19,416 bases of DNA. Source: Candidatus Aenigmatarchaeota archaeon. GTDB taxonomy: Archaea; EX4484-52; GLR71. The DNA is taken from positions 1-19,416 of the forward strand of contig JAGLUQ010000002.1 in NCBI GenBank assembly GCA_023134675.1, given 5' to 3'. The notes below the pieces were generated by a model that saw only the letters and a program-made list of their open reading frames with translations, searched no databases and had not been told where the DNA came from. Position 1 is the first letter of the stretch, and every line of letters starts with the position of its first letter. Shown piece by piece: positions 1 through 6,590 of this stretch. The translations under genes were made by a program, and so were the position numbers.

Positions 1-34
1 TTAAATCTTTTTCAGCCGCATCAACCTAAAAAAA

Positions 35-1099
35 TCACTTCACAAGAGACTTGATCTTCTCAACAATCTCCGGCTGAATATAATGGTTCACAGTCACAGT
101 ATAGTTATCTTTCCATACATGCTCTTTCTTCACAAACCTCTTATGCCCCAGCTTATCGGCGACAGAAAGAAAGAACGCCCTGAGCTCATCCTTTGTCACA
201 GAGCTGTGCTTCTTTAAGAATTCCTTCGCCTTTTCAGTCGCATAGAAAGACCGCACTATATGCGGATAAAACTCTTCGCCGCAATATCTCCTGAAAGCCT
301 CCTTAAAATGCACATCCGTAAGCGGATGCCCGGTCACTGCATTCACAAAGACAAAAGAAGAGTTCCGCAACGGCTGAAGTATTTTTTTGAGCCGGGATAT
401 ATACACATCAGGAAATTTCTCTGTAATCTTCATAGGGACGCCGTCTTTTGCAAGATAGCTGAATGTCACACTGTTACCATCAATAGATATATCTTTCTTC
501 TTCAGTGTCGTAAGCCCCTTATGCCCGTGAGCCTTATAATATATCTCATTCCCCACACGCATATAGGTCTTAAGCAATGTATAAAGAGGTACAGCAATTA
601 TGTCTGTCTCATCCTTAAGAGCTGACAGAACCCGCCTGTTCAACGTAAGATAATGCTTCTCAAACTCTTCAACCTCTTTGTATTTCTTCCTGACAGACTT
701 TTCCTTCTTCTCAAGCGTATACACATAAGAGTAAGTGCCGCCGGGATTCTTGTACAGCACATCCCAATGGCTGTTCGACGCCTCATCATGTATTATGAGA
801 CCTTCGGCAAAAAGTGAAAATGCCTTGTCCAGTTCTCTCCCGTCAGGCAGTATATTTATCCTTGCGCCCTGCGTCTTTCCGTCAGGCGACATCTGTCCTT
901 TCAAAAATTTAGGATGTTTCCTGTCCACAAGATACTCAAGATTATCGTGCGCCTTAAAGAGCTGCACCACATGAATAGCATCAGGAAACTCCCTTGATGA
1001 CTCTATCCAGGAAGTCTTCGCCCTCTCATAGACTTTAAGATCCTTTGCCATTATCCTGAGCGTGCCTTCAGCAATCACATCAGGTTTCTTGCCGGCCAT
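35..1099 (-). CDS. DNA topoisomerase IB, poxvirus/bacterial type
   Basis: The 354-residue protein matches the short type IB topoisomerases, which nick one DNA strand through a 3'-phosphotyrosine and relax supercoils of either sign without ATP. All five expected active-site residues can be placed by comparison with vaccinia topoisomerase: R181 in YMRVGNE (vaccinia R130), K218 in SYLAKDGV (K167), R283 in PHIVRS (R223), H319 in KLGHKR (H265) and the nucleophile Y340 in VNHYIQPEIV (Y274). The N-terminal clamp domain spans roughly residues 1-130 and the catalytic domain 140-354. The length is typical of bacterial and poxviral members and far shorter than eukaryotic Top1. The start is ATG with a TATA-like box about 25 nt upstream on the minus strand (1122-1130). 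The gene is divergent from the ATPase K genes. Family assignment is firm; the physiological role is inference. Confidence 0.92.
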   Translation of the reverse strand: MAGKKPDVIAEGTLRIMAKDLKVYERAKTSWIESSREFPDAIHVVQLFKAHDNLEYLVDRKHPKFLKGQMSPDGKTQGARINILPDGRELDKAFSLFAEGLIIHDEASNSHWDVLYKNPGGTYSYVYTLEKKEKSVRKKYKEVEEFEKHYLTLNRRVLSALKDETDIIAVPLYTLLKTYMRVGNEIYYKAHGHKGLTTLKKKDISIDGNSVTFSYLAKDGVPMKITEKFPDVYISRLKKILQPLRNSSFVFVNAVTGHPLTDVHFKEAFRRYCGEEFYPHIVRSFYATEKAKEFLKKHSSVTKDELRAFFLSVADKLGHKRFVKKEHVWKDNYTVTVNHYIQPEIVEKIKSLVK

Positions 1100-1162
1100 A
1101 ATCTAATATATAGGTTCCTGAGTTAAAAACATTTTCGCTTCGCATATATCAATCAAAAAATC

Positions 1163-1199
1163 TATTTATACAAAGAAGACCAAAAGACTAGCAAGGTGA
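1163..1199 (+). promoter_or_regulatory. TATA-like box and Shine-Dalgarno site of the K subunit pair
   Basis: TATTTATAC at 1163-1171 is a TATA-like box. It is followed by AAGGTGA at 1193-1199, a clear archaeal Shine-Dalgarno sequence 7 nt before the GTG start at 1207. Most other genes here lack an obvious Shine-Dalgarno site, so strong translation of the proteolipid, which is needed in many copies per complex, is a reasonable inference. The minus-strand topoisomerase promoter lies just to the left. Confidence 0.7.
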
Positions 1200-1206
1200 A
1201 ATCCTG

Positions 1207-1461
1207 GTGATTGTGGAATCCCAGCTTGCAGGCATCGGAATGATAGCGCTCGGAGCTGCAATCGCTGTAGGCATCGCATCAGCAGGATCAGGAATCGGTC
1301 AGGGGAAGACCACAAGGGAAGCAATTGAAAAGACAGCAAAAAAACAGGACGCATTCGGCAAGCTTCTTGCCATGTCAGTCCTTGTCCAGACGCAGGCACT
1401 GTACGGCTTTGCAGTCGCTTTCATACTTATCGCCTTCGGGTTCGGATTGATAGCAATATAG
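1207..1461 (+). CDS. atpK: A-type ATP synthase subunit K (proteolipid), copy 1, carboxylate replaced by Gln
   Basis: This 84-residue protein is a single hairpin of two membrane helices, the c/K subunit of the rotary ring in the membrane sector. The glycine-rich first helix ends in GSGIGQGK and the second contains QTQALYGF. The second-helix position that normally holds the ion-carrying Glu or Asp is Gln here (Q61, codon CAG at 1387-1389); the next gene has GAG at the aligned place. The subunit should therefore be unable to carry an ion at that site, although the rest of the fold is intact. GTG at 1207 is chosen as start because of the AAGGTGA site upstream; GTG at 1213 is an alternative. The gene ends in TAG and is followed immediately and in the same frame by copy 2. 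Confidence 0.9.
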   Translation: MIVESQLAGIGMIALGAAIAVGIASAGSGIGQGKTTREAIEKTAKKQDAFGKLLAMSVLVQTQALYGFAVAFILIAFGFGLIAI

Positions 1462-1465
1462 GTGA
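1460..1465 (+). promoter_or_regulatory. Shine-Dalgarno site of K copy 2, overlapping the stop of copy 1
   Basis: AGGTGA at 1460-1465 shares two bases with the TAG stop of copy 1 (1459-1461) and lies 5 nt before ATG 1471. It favours ATG 1471 over GTG 1462, which falls inside the site. It suggests that ribosomes finishing copy 1 restart on copy 2 (translational coupling). Confidence 0.6.
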
Positions 1466-1470
1466 AAAAT

Positions 1471-1710
1471 ATGCTTGAACAGGTAGGGCTTATCGCAATC
1501 GGCGCAGGAATAGCAGTTGGCTTCGCCGCGGCAGGGTCAGGCATAGGCCAGGGGAAAGCGGTAGCAGCAGCAATAGGAGCCACAGCAGAGAATGAGAAAC
1601 TCTTCGGAAAATCAATAGCGATGGCAGTCCTTACAGAGACCCAGGCCTTATACGGATTTGCAATAGCCATAATCCTGATAGCTTTCGGGTTCGGCCTTAT
1701 AACAGTATAA
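1471..1710 (+). CDS. atpK: A-type ATP synthase subunit K (proteolipid), copy 2, functional carboxylate
   Basis: A second two-helix proteolipid, 79 residues from ATG 1471 (82 if GTG 1462 is used). It is closely similar to copy 1, but here the second-helix carboxylate is present: the motif reads LTETQALYG with Glu encoded by GAG at 1636-1638. Gln in GSGIGQGK of helix 1, together with Glu-Thr in helix 2, resembles the Gln/Glu/Ser-Thr ligand set of sodium-binding c subunits such as that of Ilyobacter, so sodium coupling is possible but not shown. ATG 1471 is preferred because AGGTGA precedes it by 5 nt. The stop lies 3 nt from the stop of the convergent gene on the other strand, where the ATPase cluster is interrupted. 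Confidence 0.9.
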   Translation: MLEQVGLIAIGAGIAVGFAAAGSGIGQGKAVAAAIGATAENEKLFGKSIAMAVLTETQALYGFAIAIILIAFGFGLITV

Positions 1711-1713
1711 ACC

Positions 1714-2259
1714 TCAGAAAAACTCAACCAATATTTGTTCTGCATTGATTCTACCGGACTTTGTCGTATTGACTAAAACTGTTTCAGGTTCATGACAATA
1801 TACAATCAATACAGGCTGATAACCTGTTATTCCACCGTTAAGATAAAAACCGGTATAATCTTTTTTTAAGTTAAAAGAGCTTTTATCCAAAACAGTACAA
1901 AATTCTTTTGCTTTAAAACAATCAGACACATTAACATTACTATTTAGATTATCTTCCAGCAGCTGCCTTTCGCTTTCATCAACCTGAAGATACTGAAATT
2001 CAAGTTTATATATCCTTAAAAAGTTAAACAAGCTGTCTATAAAGTCAGAACATTCTTCAATAGGTTGTTCCAATTTTGTCTCGGAAGAATCAACATCATT
2101 TTTTGGCTTCAGTTCAAAATTAACGTTAAACCCGGATAATTCATATTTTTCAGAAAGGCCGGATTCCCTAAATATTTCTTTAACACTTCCAAAAACATCT
2201 TTATAGAAAGTATCAACAACAGGTATATCTGAAGAATTAATCTCTCCGTCAAAACCCAT
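1714..2259 (-). CDS. Protein of unknown function, paralogue of the next gene
   Basis: I do not recognise the family. The 181-residue acidic protein has no signal peptide or membrane helix. Its C-terminal 50 residues (KDYTGF, then a strand, VLVNT, then an AEQIL-type ending) match the end of the neighbouring 301-residue protein, so the two are paralogues. An earlier segment, LSEKYELSGFNVNFEL, resembles the repeat unit of the neighbour. The start is set at ATG 2259. An upstream TTG at 2289 would extend the frame, but a TATA-like box at 2291-2300 lies about 35 nt before ATG 2259, the spacing seen for most genes here. The gene is convergent with the K subunits and splits them from subunit E. Confidence 0.75.
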   Translation of the reverse strand: MGFDGEINSSDIPVVDTFYKDVFGSVKEIFRESGLSEKYELSGFNVNFELKPKNDVDSSETKLEQPIEECSDFIDSLFNFLRIYKLEFQYLQVDESERQLLEDNLNSNVNVSDCFKAKEFCTVLDKSSFNLKKDYTGFYLNGGITGYQPVLIVYCHEPETVLVNTTKSGRINAEQILVEFF

Positions 2260-2290
2260 ATTAATCACAAGAAAGACTAAAATAACCAAA

Positions 2291-2300
2291 CTTTAAAAAC
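2291..2300 (-). promoter_or_regulatory. TATA-like box of the 181-residue gene
   Basis: Read on the minus strand this is GTTTTTAAAG, continuing into TTTGGTT. The same core occurs upstream of the genes starting at 3225, 7976 and 10579 (see the finding on a shared promoter). Confidence 0.5.
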
Positions 2301-2319
2301 TTATCTGAAAAGGTATGAT

Positions 2320-3225
2320 TCAAAAATAAGATAAGATCTCTTCAGCGCTGAGTTCAGAGTTTTTCAAAGATGTATTAACAAGAACAGCTTCAGATCCGCT
2401 TTTTTTGTAGACCACAAAAAAATCATTAATATTATTATACAGACGAAAACCTGTGTAATCTTTATCAAACTTAGAAGAATCCTTCTCAAGAGTTATTTTC
2501 AGATCAGAACTGCTATAAATATCAGAAAAATTTTCATTTCCTACAACACTTCGAAAATAAAGCGACTGCAACTCTTTTATATCATCAGCAAAAATCAATG
2601 TCGCATTAAGATCATACTCATCCATAAGAGAATAAAGGCTTTTCTTAAAACCGGGAAGTGTAATGCCTTTGCCTTTCTGCTTCTTATCAGAAGACTTGGG
2701 TTTCATAGGCTCCTTGGATGTAAGTCCGCTAAACACAAGTGCACTCTTCTTTGTATTTAAATCATAATTAAAAGACATGCCATCCAGATTAGAATTCTCA
2801 GGCAGTGGATGTTTTTTCACATAATCATAAATCTTTTCACTTAACTTATCAGGACCAAATGAATCTTCAAGACCCTTATTCCATTTATGAAAATCAATTT
2901 CAAAACCCTCAGGATTATCTAACATACTTAAATTCATAATGTCCTTAAAATCAGATAATGTAAAGTTTTCGTTCTTCCGTAGCTTATCAAGAGAACTGGC
3001 ATCTAATTCATCCACCCGTACAAGTTTATTAACCATAAACATACTATTTTCAATATTAAAATCATAATAAAATAGTACAGCAGCATTATGAAATTGCTCA
3101 GGCACCGGATTTTCTTCTATATAATCAGAAATCTTCTTGCTTACACTACCAGGATCAAATAAACTTTTAAGATCCAAAATCCATTCACTAAATTCTTTTC
3201 CAGAAGTTTCACCGGAATCTGACAT
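2320..3225 (-). CDS. Protein of unknown function with two internal repeats
   Basis: A soluble, acidic 301-residue protein of no family I can name. It contains an internal duplication. One unit near residues 22-58 reads LFDPGSVSKKISDYIEENPVPE followed by a strand with YYDFN. The second, near 120-160, reads SFGPDKLSEKIYDYVKKHPLPE followed by a strand with NYDLN. A lysine-rich linker follows, then a C-terminal domain ending KDYTGF...VLVNT...SAEEILSYF that is shared with the neighbouring gene. The ATG start at 3225 is preceded by a TATA-like box at 3249-3258. The two genes look like a tandem duplication in which one copy has lost a repeat unit or the other has gained one. Confidence 0.8.
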   Translation of the reverse strand: MSDSGETSGKEFSEWILDLKSLFDPGSVSKKISDYIEENPVPEQFHNAAVLFYYDFNIENSMFMVNKLVRVDELDASSLDKLRKNENFTLSDFKDIMNLSMLDNPEGFEIDFHKWNKGLEDSFGPDKLSEKIYDYVKKHPLPENSNLDGMSFNYDLNTKKSALVFSGLTSKEPMKPKSSDKKQKGKGITLPGFKKSLYSLMDEYDLNATLIFADDIKELQSLYFRSVVGNENFSDIYSSSDLKITLEKDSSKFDKDYTGFRLYNNINDFFVVYKKSGSEAVLVNTSLKNSELSAEEILSYF

Positions 3226-3248
3226 AACAAGATATAAACAGAATCAAA

Positions 3249-3258
3249 CTTTAAAAAC
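3249..3258 (-). promoter_or_regulatory. TATA-like box of the 301-residue gene
   Basis: On the minus strand GTTTTTAAAG is followed by TTTGATTCTGTT. This extended match recurs almost unchanged before the gene starting at 7976. The box lies about 27-33 nt before the ATG. Confidence 0.55.
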
Positions 3259-3374
3259 CTTTCTTAAGCAATAAAAACGGGAAAAAGAAAGAAAAAAGAC
3301 ATTTCAGATTAAAGAGCCTCAGAAAATTATAACCTATATAAGCAAAGATATCCAAACTAAATCTAGTGGAATCC

Positions 3375-3920
3375 ATGCAGGCAGAAGACATACTGAAAGA
3401 GATAGAGAATGAGGCTGAAGATAAAAAGTACCATATAAACCAGAGATGCACAGAAGACCTGAACAGGATAAAGCTTGAACTTGAAATCAAAAAATCAGAA
3501 GAAGAAAATAAGATAACAGAAGAGGCAGAAGAAGACATAAGGCACACAGAGACACAGATGATGGGCAGGGCAAGACTTTCCCAGAAGCTGAAGCTCATGG
3601 AAAAAAGAAAAGAGCTTATCGACAAACTGATTGATGCAGGCGTGAAGACGTTTCTCACCTCAAAAGACTATGAAAAGTTCCTTGAAAGCTCATTCAGGAA
3701 CACATACAGAAAAGATATGTCTGTATCAATAAGAAAAGGCGACAAAAAAGCTGAAGCTTTCCTGAAAAAAAAGAAGATAAAGCCATCACATGCAAAAATC
3801 ACAGGCGGGTTCATCTTCACAGACAAAAAGATACACGTCAACAAAAGCTTTGATCTCCACCTCAAAAATAAAAGAGATGAGATGGAAAGAGAAATCTCAA
3901 AAGAACTTTATTCCAACTGA
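3375..3920 (+). CDS. atpE: A-type ATP synthase subunit E (peripheral stalk)
   Basis: This is subunit E, which with subunit H forms the peripheral stalk holding the A3B3 head against the membrane sector. The 181-residue protein has a long charged N-terminal helix (about residues 1-95, rich in Glu and Lys with few helix breakers), typical of the coiled-coil stalk. The C-terminal globular domain carries the family pattern TGGFIFTDKKIHVNKSFD and ends EISKELYSN. ATG 3375 is preferred over GTG 3366, which lies just three codons upstream. A TATA-like box (CTATATAAG, about 3333-3341) is correctly placed. In most archaea atpE follows atpK directly; here two inverted genes intervene and the next ATPase gene is 14.8 kb away. 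Confidence 0.88.
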   Translation: MQAEDILKEIENEAEDKKYHINQRCTEDLNRIKLELEIKKSEEENKITEEAEEDIRHTETQMMGRARLSQKLKLMEKRKELIDKLIDAGVKTFLTSKDYEKFLESSFRNTYRKDMSVSIRKGDKKAEAFLKKKKIKPSHAKITGGFIFTDKKIHVNKSFDLHLKNKRDEMEREISKELYSN

Positions 3921-3985
3921 GGATAAAACCCGTCTAGCGACACATTTAAATTCTTTATCATTCAATACTCAAAAGGGATGATAAT

Positions 3986-4594
3986 ATGACATTAGATAAA
4001 CAGCCTTTAGTGATTGCAGAAAATGTTTTTGATGAAAACGGCTTTGTCGAAACAGATAACGGCCTGCTGGTCCCCGCATATATAGGAAGCCAGCTTGGTT
4101 TTAATGTCCCGGGAAAATATTTTCTTGAGCAATTCTATAATGAACTGATAGAAATTGGAGTGTTGCCGCTATGCCCTTTCATGTCTTGTGATGAATATCT
4201 GGACATATCTTATCTAAACGATAATATGTCTGTTAAAGAACATATAGAATTCTGGAAAAATTTCAACGAAAATATAATACCTTCAGTAAATTATGATACA
4301 TTGATTCCAAAAGCAAAATTCATGATTGCTATACTTGATGGAAGTCATGGTATTGACGATGGTGTTTCCAGCGAGATAGCATATTTCGCATCAAACTATG
4401 GCTCTGTGTTTGGCATCCGCAGCGACTTCAGGCTTGCTGAGAACATAGCGGGCGGCGTAAATTCTGCAGTAAGCCATTTTTTCAGTAAAGAAAGATATAA
4501 TGGCGCATATTTTGAAGGTCCCGAAGCATATGATAACGCGCTTGAATATATCCACAGATTTACTCAGGGCATGTTAGACTCAGCAATGAAGTAA
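3986..4594 (+). CDS. Nucleoside 2-deoxyribosyltransferase family protein
   Basis: The 202-residue protein resembles the nucleoside 2-deoxyribosyltransferase family, which swaps bases on 2'-deoxyribonucleosides in salvage or hydrolyses the N-glycosidic bond. The N-terminal part reads AYIGSQLGFN...FLEQFYNEL then a cis-proline type PLCPF, matching the family's first strand and helix. The core AKFMIAILDGSHGIDDGVSSE has the conserved D118, D125 and the likely nucleophile E130, followed by the family's GIRSDFR. A signal peptide and membrane helices are absent. A TATA-like box (CATTTAAAT, 3943-3951) and a GGGATGAT stretch precede the ATG. A T-rich stop signal follows at 4598-4611. Family membership is well supported; substrate and role (salvage or nucleotide-based defence) are open. 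Confidence 0.8.
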   Translation: MTLDKQPLVIAENVFDENGFVETDNGLLVPAYIGSQLGFNVPGKYFLEQFYNELIEIGVLPLCPFMSCDEYLDISYLNDNMSVKEHIEFWKNFNENIIPSVNYDTLIPKAKFMIAILDGSHGIDDGVSSEIAYFASNYGSVFGIRSDFRLAENIAGGVNSAVSHFFSKERYNGAYFEGPEAYDNALEYIHRFTQGMLDSAMK

Positions 4595-4597
4595 GAA

Positions 4598-4611
4598 TTA
4601 TTTTTTCTTTT
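4598..4611 (+). terminator. Probable T-rich transcription terminator
   Basis: A run reading TTATTTTTTCTTTT follows the deoxyribosyltransferase stop by 3 nt. Archaeal RNA polymerase terminates at such T-runs without a hairpin. Confidence 0.5.
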
Positions 4612-4674
4612 CAATAATCCTGCTCAATCCTTCTAAAACAAAATCTTATTAAACCCTTTAACATCAGTATAGAC

Positions 4675-5046
4675 ATGAGCAAAGATTTTACCGGAGTAAT
4701 AATTGAAGAAAGCCTTGAGAATCCTGAAGTGCTCAAAAAAGTGAAAATAATAAAGACAAGAGTGGAGAAAGTAACTGAAAAGCACAAGACCCCATGGGTT
4801 CAGCAGTGGACTATGTATACTGTTGAGATTCAGGAAAACAAGGCAGATACCATCGCAAAAGAACTGTGCGAAGCACTGGACTCAAAACATAGCTGGTACG
4901 CAGATTTCAAGAATGATGCCTACCATTACATTATCTTCTGTAACAAGATTTTCAAAGTTGACAGATCAAGAAAAGAGCAGTACGATGAAGCTGTCAGGTA
5001 CGGAATATCTCTAAAGATACCTGAATACCAGCTGAACTTTGTTTAG
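4675..5046 (+). CDS. Small conserved-looking protein of unknown function
   Basis: The 123-residue soluble protein has the look of a compact alpha/beta domain. A first strand (TGVIIEESL) leads into a charged helix, then a strand (MYTVEIQ), a helix (ADTIAKELCEAL), and an aromatic stretch HSWYADFKNDAYHYIIF that ends in a lysine-rich strand. I recognise this layout as typical of a small domain recurring in archaea and candidate bacterial phyla but cannot name a function. The ATG start has a TATA-like box (TTATTAAAC) about 25 nt upstream. Its last 53 bases overlap the 3' end of the gene on the opposite strand. It ends in TAG. Confidence 0.75.
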   Translation: MSKDFTGVIIEESLENPEVLKKVKIIKTRVEKVTEKHKTPWVQQWTMYTVEIQENKADTIAKELCEALDSKHSWYADFKNDAYHYIIFCNKIFKVDRSRKEQYDEAVRYGISLKIPEYQLNFV

Positions 5047-5884
5047 CTATCTCAGTATTCGGAACCTCATAGATCTCCATCCTCATCCTTTCAAGATCCT
5101 GCATACTATGATATGTTCCGCTTACAGGACCTATTAAACAATCCAATACATCAGGCAATGTTCTATACAAATTAAATGTTGCATTATAATCCTTTAATCT
5201 TTCGGCAAGCTTTGTATCTTTCCAAAACTCAGCAGGCTCAGGCATATCGCCATCCTGACCTTTCAACTCCTGATACTCTTTCAGCATCTCAACGGGTACA
5301 TTTAAGGTAATTGTCGCAACATCAAAAGTTATATCGACATCCATTGGCTCATAATCAGCAGATTCAATGTAAATTTTATCAAAATACTTATCCATCAGAT
5401 TATCCAGACTTTGAGACAATGCATTTTCCATAAAGATATCATACAGCTCATTTGCAAACTGAAAATATTTTTCTCTCTGCCTGTCGTGCAGTTCTATGCT
5501 GCCGCGATTTCCTGTTGAAAACGTGATTTTTGGAAAAATAAATGGTTTTTTTACAGAAATAGTATGTTCCGCATAACTCTGAGAATACTCATCTATATCT
5601 GCAGGTGGTTTAAAAGAGATTATATAGCCTTCATCTTGAAGATAATAAAATTTATGATCAATATCCTCAAATATTTTTTCTGCAAGTTTTTCTATATCTT
5701 CCGGCACAAGAAGCGGACCCCTGCTATTTTTTGTCAGATCAGAAAAAATGTTCTCATTAAGTTCAAGATAAATCCTTTCAATCCAATCACCGCCACCGAA
5801 AGGATAAGTAAGTAAACGTTCAGTATTGTGTGGACCTATAGGCGGGTATCTTTCACGAAACATCTTCAAAAGCACATCAGACAT
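4994..5884 (-). CDS. Protein of unknown function (296 residues)
   Basis: Not recognised. The protein appears soluble and acidic, with alternating helical (DIEKLAEKIFEDIDHKFYYL) and strand segments (DVDITFDVATITLNVPVEML) and no membrane helix, signal peptide or metal motif. The start is placed at ATG 5884 rather than TTG 5893, because a TATA-like box (minus strand TATATTTAAATT at 5907-5918) lies about 25-30 nt upstream. Its 3' end overlaps the convergent gene by 53 bp, so the two messages would be complementary there. Confidence 0.72.
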   Translation of the reverse strand: MSDVLLKMFRERYPPIGPHNTERLLTYPFGGGDWIERIYLELNENIFSDLTKNSRGPLLVPEDIEKLAEKIFEDIDHKFYYLQDEGYIISFKPPADIDEYSQSYAEHTISVKKPFIFPKITFSTGNRGSIELHDRQREKYFQFANELYDIFMENALSQSLDNLMDKYFDKIYIESADYEPMDVDITFDVATITLNVPVEMLKEYQELKGQDGDMPEPAEFWKDTKLAERLKDYNATFNLYRTLPDVLDCLIGPVSGTYHSMQDLERMRMEIYEVPNTEIAKQSSAGIQVSLEIFRT

Positions 5885-5972
5885 AAAAAACAACAGAATT
5901 CCGAATAATTTAAATATATCTTCAGAATACGGTCTTCATAGAAACAATACTTAGCTCATTTTTCAATGTCAA

Positions 5973-6446
5973 TTACCTTTTATCTTTTTCCGGCATAAAT
6001 GAGAACGCATCAATACCCAGTATCAATGTACGGATTATAGGCTCAGTTTTTTCATCAACATTACCTGGAGAATAAGTATCCCTGATTTCTCTCTTCCCGA
6101 TTACAATCTCATAAAAAAGATTGTTGTTTTCAGCCCTGGTCGGCACACCATAATGATTCTCAAGAATCTGCAATAAGTCTCCATACCTGTCAAAAGGCAC
6201 CGGAGGCTCAGACCTAAAAGTTACAAGAATCCAGTCATCCAGGGAATCCCAGTTATAGACAAGCCCGCTGTATCCATAGGCACCTACCAATCTTATGCCT
6301 CCTGATTCAATGACAACATCATCTGGCTTAGGCTCGCTGCCGGGAAACTGACAAGACCCATCATCCAATATCTGCCTTGTTCTGCCTTCAACCTTTTCAT
6401 ATAGTTTCCAGACTTCACTTTCAACAGAATATACAGTTTTGGCCAT
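5973..6446 (-). CDS. Protein of unknown function (157 residues)
   Basis: Not recognised. It is a soluble, beta-rich protein with two Trp-containing segments (VYNWDSLDDWILVTF) and an ending FSFMPEKDKR. The frame is open up to an ATG at 6503. The chosen start is ATG 6446, because a TATA-like element (minus strand CATTTTTAAAAG at 6466-6477) lies between the two ATGs at the usual distance from the downstream one. The 19-residue extension would place the promoter inside the gene. Confidence 0.65.
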   Translation of the reverse strand: MAKTVYSVESEVWKLYEKVEGRTRQILDDGSCQFPGSEPKPDDVVIESGGIRLVGAYGYSGLVYNWDSLDDWILVTFRSEPPVPFDRYGDLLQILENHYGVPTRAENNNLFYEIVIGKREIRDTYSPGNVDEKTEPIIRTLILGIDAFSFMPEKDKR

Positions 6447-6590
6447 GCAGTCAATTAATATATGACTTTTAAAAATGTTCATCTCACAGCCGCTTAAATG
6501 CATTTGACATAGAATTTAATCCCTTATTTCCGGCTTTTCAGTAATATACTCTATAGAAACTATTAATATATTCTCAGATAATCATCTATC

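Noticed and set aside
260..974. Plus-strand open frames of 79-121 codons within the topoisomerase gene
   Set aside because: They lie antisense to a gene with all catalytic residues in place and have no protein-like features of their own.
1166..1745. Minus-strand frames across the two K genes
   Set aside because: They are complements of the proteolipid genes; their hydrophobic, Ala-rich look comes from the complementary codons.
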